The notes under the pieces: generated by a model
The model's database searches: none
The model's input: the letters and a program-made list of their open reading frames with translations, nothing else
Told to the model about the DNA's origin: nothing
Program-made: the position numbers and the translations under genes
Shown: positions 25,400 to 35,079 of the stretch, one piece after another
How positions within the stretch are numbered: position 1 is the first letter of the stretch
Layout: every line of letters begins with the position of its first letter
Assembly: GCA_965116685.1 (NCBI GenBank)
Contig: OZ220707.1
Location: 62,001 to 126,000, forward strand
Reading direction: 5' to 3'
DNA from: Bin80 sp965116685
GTDB lineage: Bacteria; Bacteroidota; Rhodothermia; Rhodothermales; Bin80
DNA: 64,000 nucleotides

Positions 25400-26665
25400 T
25401 CAGGTTTTCTGTTTTTTCTTTCGGGCGGCGGGGAAGAGGATATTATTCAGGATCAGGCGATAGCCCGGAGAGTTTGGATGCAGGCTCAAGTCCGTTGGAG
25501 GGTCCCCAACGTAGTGTTGGTAATCCTCTGGATCATGGCCCCCATAAAACGTAAAGGTACCCTGGCCGTAGGATCCATGTAAATACTTTACCTCCTCGCG
25601 CTGTGGCACTTCCGCGAGGACGACCAGATTTGGTTTCACGAAACGCTTCCTGAATGCGGTCGTCTGCCCAATAAAGCCGGCCACGGTTGCTGCATGGTTC
25701 TGGGTCAGCATCGTCGGGACAGGGTCCCATTTTGCACTGAATTCAAACAAGGTGAAGTAGTCCAATACAGGGTTTTGGAGTTGTTGAGGGGGAGGTCCAG
25801 CATCAATATCTGAATGCTCATACTCGGCAGCATTGAAGCTTGGATTAAAGTTGTGGAATGCTAACGTAGCAGAGTAGTCCAACTTGCTTTTGGCATCCGG
25901 GTCTACCGGGTCTCCATCGTATTCCGCCGGAACAATGTCCGTGATGAATGCGGACAGCGCTATATCGTACGTGTCTGTACCAGAGCACATGGCAAACAGG
26001 AATCCGCCCTCGGATACATATTGTTTGATGGTTTGAGCAACTTCAAGTTTAAGGTGGCTCACCTTGCGATGACCATGTCGGTCTGCGGCCAATTCGGCTT
26101 CGCGTTGCTGCTCAATGTACCAGGGCATATTCCGATACTGATAAAATTTACCATGCTGGCCCGTAAAATCTTCATGATGAAGGTGAAGCCAGTCATAGGC
26201 TGACAATCTGCCACCCAGAACGTCGTCGTCATAAATCATGTCGTACGGGACCTCGGCATATTTTAGGGCCAGGAGGACCGCGTCGTCCCAGGGAAGGGTT
26301 TGTTCTGGGGCATATACGGCAATCCGTGGAGGGGTTTCCAATCGAACGAGTGCAGTATTTGCCCGATTACTTTCTACTTCCGCAATCAGTTGTGCGACCG
26401 TAGTTCCAGAAAGGATGTCGTAGGTGATTCCACGAAGCGCGAGTTCATTCCGCAGCCCGGAAAAATCAGATACAAGGAACGCGCCCCCGCGGTAATTCAG
26501 TAGCCAGTCCACAGGTTCTCCCCTCTGGAGTGCCCAGTAAACAACCCCATAAGCTTTTAGGTGATCGGACTGGCTCGCATCCATCGGCACCAGTACATCT
26601 TGAAGTGCACGGGCGGGGAGGGCAGTCAACAAAAGCAGCAGTGCACCGCTACAGGCTCGTCGCAC
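25400..26665 (-). CDS. secreted protein of the Bacteroidota group often labelled asparagine synthetase B
   Basis: 421 residues from a GTG at 26665. This start is preferred because it opens a signal peptide (VRRACSGALLLLLTALPARA) and overlaps the upstream TPR gene by 17 nt, whereas the longer frame starting at 26881 lies deep inside that gene. The body has alternating beta and alpha segments with RIAVYAPEQTLPWDDAVLLAL, DWLHLHHEDFTGQHG and an AMCSGTDTYDIALSAF loop that resembles the nucleophile elbow of amidotransferase-like folds. LHGSYGQGTFTFYGGHDPED near the end is conserved-looking. Similar proteins are often named asparagine synthetase B, but no synthetase motif is visible, so that name should not be trusted. 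Role unknown. Confidence 0.6.
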   Translation of the reverse strand: MRRACSGALLLLLTALPARALQDVLVPMDASQSDHLKAYGVVYWALQRGEPVDWLLNYRGGAFLVSDFSGLRNELALRGITYDILSGTTVAQLIAEVESNRANTALVRLETPPRIAVYAPEQTLPWDDAVLLALKYAEVPYDMIYDDDVLGGRLSAYDWLHLHHEDFTGQHGKFYQYRNMPWYIEQQREAELAADRHGHRKVSHLKLEVAQTIKQYVSEGGFLFAMCSGTDTYDIALSAFITDIVPAEYDGDPVDPDAKSKLDYSATLAFHNFNPSFNAAEYEHSDIDAGPPPQQLQNPVLDYFTLFEFSAKWDPVPTMLTQNHAATVAGFIGQTTAFRKRFVKPNLVVLAEVPQREEVKYLHGSYGQGTFTFYGGHDPEDYQHYVGDPPTDLSLHPNSPGYRLILNNILFPAARKKKQKT

Positions 26666-28517
26666 GAAGTGCCCGTATGCGCTCACGTACCTTGTCGACC
26701 AGTAATGAGCCAGGGTACCGGGTAAGTAAGTCGGTGTAGGCCTGGAGTGCTCCGGCAGTGTCACCCTGAACCGTTTCAAGAATCTCAGCATAATGAAAAA
26801 GGCTGCGATCACGCAGCGGGCTTTCTGGATATATGAGTGGGAATTCCCCGAATGCAATGAGGGCATCCTCTGACTGCCCATTCAATAAGAGCGCCTCCGC
26901 ACGCAAAAACCTTGCCTCGTCTGCAATCGGATGCGCCCCCCATCGTGTCAGTATATCTTGTGTAACCAGCACGGTTTCATTCGCTTTTTGCTGGCGCAAA
27001 AGTAGCAGAGCTTGCGCATAGCTCAATAAAGCCTGGTTTGTGGGGTCAGGTTGGGGACTTTCAAGAAGAAGAACGCGCAGTGCAATGGCGTCATTTGCGG
27101 TTTCTTTGTCTGTTTCGCCTCGAATATCGCTCAGCGTGGATTGCGCATCCATAAATTCTCCCGCATAAAAATGGATCATTGCCTCCTCAAATTTGGAGCG
27201 TACAAACAATTCACCGCTCGTTCGTGCAGAAAGCTGCGCAAAGATGGTCGCGGCCTGATCCAAATCTCCTTCTTCTATGGCAAGGCGTCCTAAATCAAAC
27301 TGGGCCTGCTCGCCAATAGGTAAATTCATATACTGCGTTGCCAATCGTTGCAAGATCACCCGGGCAGTGTCGCGATTGCGAAAGACATCTTGGTGCAAAG
27401 CAGCAACCTGCGCCATCACCATCGGGGCTTGCCGATGGCCTGGGAAATCCATCAGGAACCGTTCATAGGCTTCCAGAGATTTTTGATAATCCTCCGGGGA
27501 TTGACCTGCCCGTTCCGCTTGCAAACGATACATGTCGGCGATTCCCAGGCGTGCCTGCACGAATATATCCTCTTCGGGATGTGTTTCGAGTACTGCCTGG
27601 AATGCGCTGCCTGCAACAATAAACGCGCCCGCCTCAGCGGCCCGAAGAGCAAACTGGTAGATCCCCTGACCGCTTGATTCATGATCCGCCTCCATCGCTG
27701 TAATCTCTCTGTAGGCCTGCTCAAAATCTCCACTCTCCTCATAGAGCCAGGCCAAAAGGTCACGCAGTTGCAATAGATCGGGCTGTGCCAAGACGCGCTC
27801 CTGGGTAACGCGAACCACCACTTCAAGGGCCCCCTCTTGCTGCATATCCCGCCCCAGCCGTCCCCGGATGTAGTTCAATTGCCGTGGATTCAAGGTCAAA
27901 AGGTCCAGATATTCCTGGGTCGCAAAATCATGTTGCCCGGTTAGGCTGTACAGGTATGCAAGCTCTACATGGAACAGGTTTTTATTCCCGATCACTTGCC
28001 TGCCCTGTTTGAGTAAATCAATGGCCTGAATGAGAAGACGTACCTCGAACATACTATTATAGGCGATCCGGTACGCGATCTCTGTCTGGGAGGCAGATTC
28101 GACCAATGAATACCAGGAATCCAGTGCTGCCGGTCCATCTCCACTGAGGTATAACAACTGTGCACGCTCTGCTGCAAGTGGCAGCTTCTGATTTTCTTCG
28201 CTGCGGGCAATCTCATCATTGAGCAGCAAAATGGCCTCTTGATATTGTTTGGTGCTGATATAAGACTCCTTGAGTTTGTCAAAGAAGATCTTGTGCCCAG
28301 GGTATTCATCGCGCAACTCGCGCAGGACTGCAATGGCCCGGTCAAACTGCATCCCCCGCAAATATCCCACTGCGAGTTGATATCGGGAGCTGGCATTACC
28401 TTCAAGCTGCTCCTCTTCAGAAGCCGGACGGGTTCGATCTACACGTTGAGGCTGAGCCAGAACTACGCTGGTCAAGGCACACGTACACAGCCAGTAAATA
28501 AAAAAGAGACGCATCAA
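26649..28517 (-). CDS. secreted tetratricopeptide-repeat protein
   Basis: 622 residues with signal peptide MMRLFFIYWLCTCALTSVVLA. Many TPR-like helix pairs follow (for example YQLAVGYLRGMQFDRAIAVL, AVLETHPEEDIFVQARLGIA, FDLGRLAIEEGDLDQAATIF, ADEARFLRAEALLLNGQSED), ending in ALQAYTDLLTRYPGSLLVDK. It resembles YbgF/BamD-like periplasmic scaffolds in layout. It is the first gene of the minus-strand run toward serS and is divergent from dxr (76-nt gap). The 3' end overlaps the next gene by 17 nt. A scaffold role is inferred from repeats only. Confidence 0.85.
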   Translation of the reverse strand: MMRLFFIYWLCTCALTSVVLAQPQRVDRTRPASEEEQLEGNASSRYQLAVGYLRGMQFDRAIAVLRELRDEYPGHKIFFDKLKESYISTKQYQEAILLLNDEIARSEENQKLPLAAERAQLLYLSGDGPAALDSWYSLVESASQTEIAYRIAYNSMFEVRLLIQAIDLLKQGRQVIGNKNLFHVELAYLYSLTGQHDFATQEYLDLLTLNPRQLNYIRGRLGRDMQQEGALEVVVRVTQERVLAQPDLLQLRDLLAWLYEESGDFEQAYREITAMEADHESSGQGIYQFALRAAEAGAFIVAGSAFQAVLETHPEEDIFVQARLGIADMYRLQAERAGQSPEDYQKSLEAYERFLMDFPGHRQAPMVMAQVAALHQDVFRNRDTARVILQRLATQYMNLPIGEQAQFDLGRLAIEEGDLDQAATIFAQLSARTSGELFVRSKFEEAMIHFYAGEFMDAQSTLSDIRGETDKETANDAIALRVLLLESPQPDPTNQALLSYAQALLLLRQQKANETVLVTQDILTRWGAHPIADEARFLRAEALLLNGQSEDALIAFGEFPLIYPESPLRDRSLFHYAEILETVQGDTAGALQAYTDLLTRYPGSLLVDKVRERIRALRATSL

Positions 28518-28593
28518 AGCCGTGAACTCGTAAGTGTCAAGAGAGTGCTAGGCCGTATTTTGGGGGATTCCAAGATAAGAGGAATCCCGGATA

Positions 28594-29772
28594 ATGAACG
28601 AACGACAGCGTAGTATCAGTATTATAGGCTCGACTGGATCCATAGGAACGCAGTGCCTAGACATTGTTCGGAGGCATCCAGAGCGACTACGTGTGATAGC
28701 ACTCTCGGCCAATCGAAGTATAGATCTTTTAGTGAGCCAAGCTCATGAGTTTTTTCCCGAGGTTGTTGCCGTGGCGGATGAATCCAGGGTTGCAGAACTT
28801 CGGAAAAAACTTGAAGGCACGGGGATTCAGGTACTTGAAGGCGAGGAGGGGGTATGCAGGTGTGCAACATTCCCGGAAGCGGATATTGTGCTGGGAGCCG
28901 CCACGGGAATCGCGGGACTCAAGTCGGTCATGTCTGCTTTGACAGCGGGGAAGATATTGGCGCTGGCGAACAAAGAAACTCTGGTTGCCGCAGGGAATCT
29001 CGCAATGGAAGCTGCCCGGGCCCATAACGCCACGATCATCCCCGTCGATAGTGAGCATTCTGCGGTGTTCCAATGTTTGGAAGATGGTGGGATCAATAAT
29101 GTGGAGAAAATCCTGCTCACTGCCTCTGGAGGTCCTTTCTGGAAGAGTGCGCCCCATACACTTGGCAAAATCACCCCGCAGAAAGCACTCAAACATCCCA
29201 ACTGGAGTATGGGACCCAAAGTGACCATTGACTCGGCCACGATGATGAATAAGGGGCTGGAGGTAATTGAAGCCTATTGGCTGTTTGGTCTTACAGAGAA
29301 GCAGATTGATATTGTAGTACATCCACAGTCGATCATTCATTCCATGGTATTGTTCAAGGATGGATCGGTGAAAGCGCAGCTCAGCTTACCGGATATGAGG
29401 TTACCCATTCAGTATGCACTCAGTTACCCGGGCCGGTGGCCATTCCCCGAAGGCCGTATAGATTGGACCCGCTCCCAGTCATTGGATTTTCATCCACCCG
29501 ATTTGAAAAAATTCCCATGCTTGCGTCTGGCGATAGAGGTCTTGGAGGCGGGAGGAAATGCATCCGTCGTCTTAAATGCTGCCAATGAAGCTGCCGTAGA
29601 TCTTTTTTTGAAGGAGGAGCTCAGCTTTATGGGGATCCCGAAAATGATCGAAAGGGCGCTCAGCGAGCTGTCTGGGCCGGTTGTGAGCACGTATGAGGAA
29701 GTGGTGCATGTGGATCAGGTCACTCGCCGCTACGTGTTGGACGCTGCCGAACGGAACACCTTCACGCTGTGA
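28594..29772 (+). CDS. dxr: 1-deoxy-D-xylulose 5-phosphate reductoisomerase
   Basis: 392 residues. ISIIGSTGSIGTQCLDIVRR is the NADPH site, ALANKETLVAAG and PVDSEHSAVFQCLE carry metal and substrate residues, and TASGGPF and NWSMGPKVTIDSATMMNKGL complete the active site. It converts DXP to MEP, the first committed step of the non-mevalonate isoprenoid route, which feeds the prenyl chain for menaquinone made by genes later in the window. It leads a plus-strand block with rseP, bamA and two ompH genes, the same order as in many gram-negative genomes. Confidence 0.96.
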   Translation: MNERQRSISIIGSTGSIGTQCLDIVRRHPERLRVIALSANRSIDLLVSQAHEFFPEVVAVADESRVAELRKKLEGTGIQVLEGEEGVCRCATFPEADIVLGAATGIAGLKSVMSALTAGKILALANKETLVAAGNLAMEAARAHNATIIPVDSEHSAVFQCLEDGGINNVEKILLTASGGPFWKSAPHTLGKITPQKALKHPNWSMGPKVTIDSATMMNKGLEVIEAYWLFGLTEKQIDIVVHPQSIIHSMVLFKDGSVKAQLSLPDMRLPIQYALSYPGRWPFPEGRIDWTRSQSLDFHPPDLKKFPCLRLAIEVLEAGGNASVVLNAANEAAVDLFLKEELSFMGIPKMIERALSELSGPVVSTYEEVVHVDQVTRRYVLDAAERNTFTL

Positions 29773-29810
29773 AGTATACCGTAGCCGAACAATAATTATT
29801 GGTGTTAACT

Positions 29811-31226
29811 GTGAGCATTCTCTGGATTCTCTTAACATTTATCCCGGCCTTGATGATTCTCGTGTTTGTGCACGAGTTGGGTCATTTCTGGGCAGCACGG
29901 GCATTCGGCATGCGAGTGGATCGCTTTTCGATCGGATTCCCCCCGAATATATTAAAGAAGCGTTTTGGTCAGACGGAATATGTTCTTGGACTAACTCCGC
30001 TTGGGGGGTACGTCAAAATTGCTGGCATGGTGGATGAAAGTTTGGATACGGATTTCAAGGAGGAGGAGCCGCAACCGGATGAATTCCGATCAAAGCCTCT
30101 TTGGCAGCGCATGATTGTCATCAGCGCAGGCGTGATCATGAACATGATTCTGGCTTGCGTCATCTTTTTTGCACTCACTTGGGCGTTTGGAGCCAATCGT
30201 ATCGCGCATACGGAAGATGGGACCATCTTTGTCGCGGACAGTTCGGTTGCGTCCGTCGATATCGGAATGCAGACCGGAGATCGCCTCCTCACAATTGGGG
30301 ATCATACCTACGAGCCGGATGGCCCTGCCCTGTCTCTGAATTCACTCCTCGCAGATGAACTCGCGTTTGAAGTGGAGCGGGATGGCCGGACTCTGACTCT
30401 CTCGGCACCTGAAAACGTGATGACTCGAATCCAGGAACTGCCCGCCGGGGGACTCTATGGATTGGGGATCTATACCTGGCCCAGTACGCTTGGATCCATT
30501 GATGAAGGGATGCCTGCGGAAGCGGCTGGATTGCAGGTTGGTGACCGGGTCACCGCCGTGAATCAAGCCCCTGTGAAGTACTGGCTGGAGTTGATTGATC
30601 ATGTGGGGAATTCGGGCGGAGATTCACTTCTGGTTGCATGGGAGCGGGATGAGGGGCAACGCTCGGTTACATACGAGGCCGTGGTGGTGCCGGTCATGAA
30701 TTCGAGTTGCAATTATGTGGTTGGGATTGGGGTCTCACAGACACAGATTGATTACGGACCGATCAAGTCAGCGGGGATTGGACTGTCGGACACTTGGGAC
30801 AATACACAGGCGATCACCACCAGTTTATGGCGGATCGCTGCAGGCAAGGAAAGTGTACGGGATAACCTGGGGGGGCCGGTGATGGTCGCGAATGTGATCG
30901 GAGAGGCGGCAAGCAGTGGAGCACGTCCGTTCTGGTATATCGTGGCCTTGCTTTCCATCACGCTGGCCATCGTGAATATTCTACCGATCCCGGTTTTGGA
31001 TGGGGGGCATTTAATGTTTCTCTTTTATGAGTTGATCGCTCGCAGGGAGCCGCCTCTCAAAGTGCGAATCTTCCTGCAACAGGCGGGAATGATCCTATTA
31101 TTGATCTTGATGTCGTTCCTGATTGTCAATGATATCATCCGTGCATTCAATTCCGGTGGCAATGAGGCCAATGAAGTAGAGCCTGTGGTCTGTCAGGTTG
31201 ATGAAGCAGAAGCCGAAGCAGAGTAA
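29811..31226 (+). CDS. rseP: RseP-type site-2 zinc metalloprotease
   Basis: 471 residues from a GTG at 29811, chosen because family members have about 16 residues before LVFVHELGH; in-frame TTG and GTG codons lie 9-12 nt upstream. HELGH (21-25 from this start) is the zinc site, and NILPIPVLDGGHLMF near the C-terminus is the second metal motif. One PDZ-like domain is clear (EGMPAEAAGLQVGDRVTAVN), with a first, weaker one before it. Three or more membrane segments are present. It cuts membrane-embedded anti-sigma factors or signal remnants. The C-terminus ends in an unusual acidic tail (EANEVEPVVCQVDEAEAEAE). Confidence 0.93.
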   Translation: MSILWILLTFIPALMILVFVHELGHFWAARAFGMRVDRFSIGFPPNILKKRFGQTEYVLGLTPLGGYVKIAGMVDESLDTDFKEEEPQPDEFRSKPLWQRMIVISAGVIMNMILACVIFFALTWAFGANRIAHTEDGTIFVADSSVASVDIGMQTGDRLLTIGDHTYEPDGPALSLNSLLADELAFEVERDGRTLTLSAPENVMTRIQELPAGGLYGLGIYTWPSTLGSIDEGMPAEAAGLQVGDRVTAVNQAPVKYWLELIDHVGNSGGDSLLVAWERDEGQRSVTYEAVVVPVMNSSCNYVVGIGVSQTQIDYGPIKSAGIGLSDTWDNTQAITTSLWRIAAGKESVRDNLGGPVMVANVIGEAASSGARPFWYIVALLSITLAIVNILPIPVLDGGHLMFLFYELIARREPPLKVRIFLQQAGMILLLILMSFLIVNDIIRAFNSGGNEANEVEPVVCQVDEAEAEAE

Positions 31227-31354
31227 CGGATGCCATAAGCGATTTGTACGAACGGGCAGATTCTCTTCGTTTATGGGTAGTGCAGAAACAAGAACGCTAT
31301 CAAAGGGGTTGTATAGGACTGCGCTACAATACTCTCATTTTTTATCGAATCGTG

Positions 31355-33859
31355 ATGCGCATCATACTCCTGCTATCCATTTTAACTGTCGGTGTCAATG
31401 CCGTGGCGGCCCAGGGGCTCTCTGGAAACTCGTTGGCCAGTAATCGCTTCTCTGCTCCAGAAGAACTCGAAATTCTGGGGATCTCTGTGGAGGGAGTCGA
31501 TGCGGAAACCATGCAAAGCTTTGCGATCCGAAGCAGTGGGTTGGCGGTGGGGCAGACCGTGGTACTTCCGGGGGACCCTGCGATCTCTGAAGCGATACGG
31601 AGTATTTATAGATTGCGTGTTTTCTCGAATGTAAAGATCGTAGAGGAGCGCCGGACAGGCAATGGTGTTTTTCTGCTGATTCAGCTTACCGAAGAGCCGC
31701 AATTGGCAGAATTTACCTTCTCAGGAATAAAAAAGAAGGATCGGCGGAAACTTGAAGACAAGGTCACGCTGTTCAAGGGAACCCGTATTCGACCATCGGA
31801 TCTGGAGCGATCCACACAGGTAATCAAAGAACATTTTGCAGAGAAGGGATTTATGCTTGCAGAGGTGGAGGTGAAGCGGACACCAGGCCCCGAAAACACA
31901 GTCAACCTCGAGTTTGTAATTGATCGGGGAGAGAAGGTGAGGATTCGCGAGGTATTGGTCTCAGGAAACGAAAATATCAGTCATCGATCCGTTCGCCGGA
32001 AGCTCAAGAAAACAAAACCCAGGCGCTCGATCTTCTTTTGGCGCAAAGCCCGGTTCGACCGTATCCTCTATGAGGAGGACAAGATGAACCTCATTGATCA
32101 CTTTAACTCGAAGGGATACTACGATGCCAGGGTGCTAAAGGACTCTGTATGGCTGGATACCTCACTAGAAAAGCCGGGAATGGTTGTATCCCTTGAGCTT
32201 CATGAAGGGCCGAAATATCATGTAAGAAATGTGGAATGGGAAGGAAATACGATCTATTCCGATGAGGTATTATCCTCGACGTTGGGGGTGGAGCCGGGGG
32301 ATGCTTACAACTCCGAACAGATTGAGCAAAACCTGCATGGCAATCAGGCGAGCAGCGATGTGTCAAGCCTGTACATGAACCGTGGGCATATGCTCTTTCG
32401 GGTAGAGCCGGAAGTACGGGTCCTGGATGGAGATTCGCTGGATCTGTATTATGACCTCTACGAGGGAGATATTTTCAGTTTTGGAGAGATCACCATCGCT
32501 GGAAACGACAAGACCAAGGAACATGTTGTGCGTCGAGAATTGTATACTATTCCCGGGCAGACCTTCAGCAGGGAACTGATCCAGGAGACGATCCGAAGAC
32601 TGTCCCAGTTGAAGTACTTCAATCAGGAGAAGCTTGGGGCAGGGCCCTCCATTGACTTGGACCAGGAAGAGAAGGAAGTGAATCTGATCTACAACCTTGA
32701 GGAGGTGGGGAGCGATCAATTGGAGCTTAGTGGTACATATGGGCGATGGGGAGTGATTTTGATGCTGCGTTTCGGGTTCAATAATTTCAGTGTACAGGAT
32801 TTCTTTAAGGCCGGTGCCTGGCGGCCATTGCCTTCCGGGGATGGCCAACAGCTCTCGGTCAGCCTTCAGACCAGCGGTCGACAATATCAAAGCTATTCCC
32901 TAGGGTTTACCGAGCCTTGGCTGCGTGGCAGGCCCACTCCGGTTGGCTTTCAGGTATCCCATTCAAGATTTAGTGGGTTAGGCTTCTATGGGTACAGCAG
33001 CATCTTTGATGACGAGGAAGAGGAAGACAGTGATCTTGGGTTTGCGAATACCAGTGCGCGGGTCTTCTATGAGCAGCGGTTGCAGTGGCCGGATGATAAG
33101 TTCAGTGCCAGTACCTCCTTGGGGTATCAGTTCTATTCGAACCGGAACTATACGTCAGCCCTTCCTCTCGGACGGAGCCAGCAGGTGACGGTGCGTCAAG
33201 CATTGTCACGGAGTTCTGTGGATCATCCAGTTTTCCCCACGGCAGGCTCGACATTTCTGCTTTCAGGGGAGTTGGCACTGCCGGTGTCGGACTTTATACA
33301 GTATCACAAATGGAAACTCACCACAAGTTGGAATGTACCGATCTTGAGGAAACTCACCACGAGTTTTTCAGCGGACTTTGGTTACATCGGCTCACTCACC
33401 GGCGGGGATGTGCTTTTTGAACGCTATGTTGTTGGTGGGTCCCCCTTCGATGTCCAGGGATATCGAAATAATTTCGGGAAAGATATTATTTATATGCGTG
33501 GATACCCGGCCCGGGTACTTGGCCCTCGTCGCGGTCAGGAAGCCGTCGGTGGCCGTGTACTGAATAAATTTACGTCGGAGTTGCGGGTGCTTGCCGTTCA
33601 AACTCCACAACTCACCGCAGCGCCCTATCTTTTTATGGACGCTGCCAATACCTGGGATACGTTTCAAACATACAATCCTAGGCAACTTTATCGCTCGGCT
33701 GGTGTAGGTGCACGTTTATTCCTGCCGATATTGGGAATGCTGGAAATTGCATATGGGTATAATTTTGATGAATTTGCACCCATCTCAGGTCAGCAATCCA
33801 ACCATGACGGCTCAAAAAAGTGGTTTTTCCAGTTTACGCTTGGCCAAGGATTCAACTAG
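31355..33859 (+). CDS. bamA: outer membrane protein assembly factor BamA
   Basis: 834 residues from the ATG at 31355, where MRIILLLSILTVGVNAVAAQ is a clear signal peptide; the frame is open 111 nt further upstream but that part has no signal and is rejected. Five POTRA domains follow (for instance LEILGISVEGVDAETMQSFA, FTFSGIKKKDRRKLED, VREVLVSGNENIS-like, VRNVEWEGNTIYSDEVLSST, FGEITIAGNDKTKEHVVRRE). The C-terminal barrel has FTEPWLRGRPTPVGF and the VGGSPFDVQGYRN lid motif. It folds and inserts beta-barrel proteins such as the TonB receptors here. Between rseP and ompH as usual. Confidence 0.95.
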   Translation: MRIILLLSILTVGVNAVAAQGLSGNSLASNRFSAPEELEILGISVEGVDAETMQSFAIRSSGLAVGQTVVLPGDPAISEAIRSIYRLRVFSNVKIVEERRTGNGVFLLIQLTEEPQLAEFTFSGIKKKDRRKLEDKVTLFKGTRIRPSDLERSTQVIKEHFAEKGFMLAEVEVKRTPGPENTVNLEFVIDRGEKVRIREVLVSGNENISHRSVRRKLKKTKPRRSIFFWRKARFDRILYEEDKMNLIDHFNSKGYYDARVLKDSVWLDTSLEKPGMVVSLELHEGPKYHVRNVEWEGNTIYSDEVLSSTLGVEPGDAYNSEQIEQNLHGNQASSDVSSLYMNRGHMLFRVEPEVRVLDGDSLDLYYDLYEGDIFSFGEITIAGNDKTKEHVVRRELYTIPGQTFSRELIQETIRRLSQLKYFNQEKLGAGPSIDLDQEEKEVNLIYNLEEVGSDQLELSGTYGRWGVILMLRFGFNNFSVQDFFKAGAWRPLPSGDGQQLSVSLQTSGRQYQSYSLGFTEPWLRGRPTPVGFQVSHSRFSGLGFYGYSSIFDDEEEEDSDLGFANTSARVFYEQRLQWPDDKFSASTSLGYQFYSNRNYTSALPLGRSQQVTVRQALSRSSVDHPVFPTAGSTFLLSGELALPVSDFIQYHKWKLTTSWNVPILRKLTTSFSADFGYIGSLTGGDVLFERYVVGGSPFDVQGYRNNFGKDIIYMRGYPARVLGPRRGQEAVGGRVLNKFTSELRVLAVQTPQLTAAPYLFMDAANTWDTFQTYNPRQLYRSAGVGARLFLPILGMLEIAYGYNFDEFAPISGQQSNHDGSKKWFFQFTLGQGFN

Positions 33860-33883
33860 ATTCATGTACAAACCGTCACACGT

Positions 33884-34423
33884 ATGAGAACGCTACTAAG
33901 TTTCGGATTGCTTTTCGTGTGGACCACTACTGCGGTTCTTGGGCAAGAGAAAATTGCCTATGTCGATTCGAATTTGATTTACGAAAATTACCCGGAGTTC
34001 TCAACTGCGCGACAATCCCTGGATCGGGTTGCCGAGCAGTGGGAGCAGGATCTTGCCGAGCGCGAAGATCGACTGGACGATATGTTCCAGGAGTATCAGG
34101 CCCGGGAACTGTTATACACTGCTGAGTCACGTCAGCAAAAACAAAATGAAATCATTGCGGCGGAAGAAGAATTGGAACGTTTGCGGCGGCAATATTTCGG
34201 ACCGGAAGGTCAGTTATTTGAGCAGCAGCAGCAGATCTTGCGTCCGATTCAGGAAAAAGTCCTGATCGCGATTGAGGAGGTGGCGGAAGCGGAGGGCTAT
34301 GATTATGTATTTGATCTGGGCGGTGATTTTGTTTTTCTCTACACCAATGAAAAGCTCAATATTACGGATCTCGTTCTCGAGGAGTTGGGCATTGATATTA
34401 CCCGCACCTCTCTTGGGCGGTAG
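33884..34423 (+). CDS. OmpH/Skp-family periplasmic chaperone (first copy)
   Basis: 179 residues with signal peptide MRTLLSFGLLFVWTTTAVLG. KIAYVDSNLIYENYPEF starts the Skp core, followed by a long coiled coil (about residues 45-130) and the C-terminal YDYVFDLGGDFVFLYTNEKL strand pair that closes the trimer body. Skp-type proteins hold unfolded outer membrane proteins on the way to BamA, whose gene is 24 nt upstream. A second, related copy follows at once. Confidence 0.92.
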   Translation: MRTLLSFGLLFVWTTTAVLGQEKIAYVDSNLIYENYPEFSTARQSLDRVAEQWEQDLAEREDRLDDMFQEYQARELLYTAESRQQKQNEIIAAEEELERLRRQYFGPEGQLFEQQQQILRPIQEKVLIAIEEVAEAEGYDYVFDLGGDFVFLYTNEKLNITDLVLEELGIDITRTSLGR

Positions 34424-34450
34424 GCTTCACACTTTAACTTAAATAATTCT

Positions 34451-35035
34451 ATGCGACTCTTTTCGCTTAAACGCAGCGCTGCTTATCTTCTCGCTGTGTC
34501 ATTTCTTGGTTTTGCAGTTGCTGTACAGGCACAACAGCTTCCAGCTCTGCGGATTGGCTACACGGATCACGAGGTACTGATCTCAAATATGCCCCAAACT
34601 CGAACCATCCAGGAGGAATTACAGGCGGAGTTGGAAAGTGGACAGCGGATTCTTCAAAGTATGCAGGAGGATCTCGCCGGTAAGGTGGATCGTTATCAAA
34701 AGCAGCAGGCACTATTATCAGAGGAGCGCCGACAGGAGCGTCAGCAGGAACTGATTGGCTTGGAGGAGGAACTCCGCAATAAAGCTTCAGAGTTGGAGCA
34801 GGACCTCGTACAGCGCGAACTGGATCTCATGGGACCAATCTACCAGCAGGTAGATGCAGCGATCCAAATGGTTGCAACTGAGAAAAATCTTGACCTCGTC
34901 CTTCGCACCCAGGCAGGACCAGCGCAGCCGATCTTGCTCTACGCGAACGAAGATCGGATTACGGATATTACTCTTGATGTTGCTCGGGAGCTAGGGATTG
35001 ATGTTGATGCGGCAATGCAGTCTGCAGGCAACTAG
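34451..35035 (+). CDS. OmpH/Skp-family periplasmic chaperone (second copy)
   Basis: 194 residues with signal peptide ending about residue 27 (AVAVQAQQ). LRIGYTDHEVLISNMPQTRT opens the Skp core, then a coiled coil rich in Gln and Glu, and LDLVLRTQAGPAQPILLYAN in the closing strands. It is clearly a diverged duplicate of the gene 27 nt upstream. Paired ompH genes downstream of bamA are common in this lineage and may form mixed trimers, which is inference. Confidence 0.92.
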   Translation: MRLFSLKRSAAYLLAVSFLGFAVAVQAQQLPALRIGYTDHEVLISNMPQTRTIQEELQAELESGQRILQSMQEDLAGKVDRYQKQQALLSEERRQERQQELIGLEEELRNKASELEQDLVQRELDLMGPIYQQVDAAIQMVATEKNLDLVLRTQAGPAQPILLYANEDRITDITLDVARELGIDVDAAMQSAGN

Positions 35036-35079
35036 CGTGCCTGTGGAAATTGCCTCCGATGAAATAGACCCCCATTTTC

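Noticed and set aside
28729..29340. 203-codon minus-strand frame
   Set aside because: Antisense to dxr, whose catalytic motifs are complete.
31244..31354. 37-residue N-terminal extension of BamA
   Set aside because: It would bury the signal peptide; the ATG at 31355 gives a normal one.
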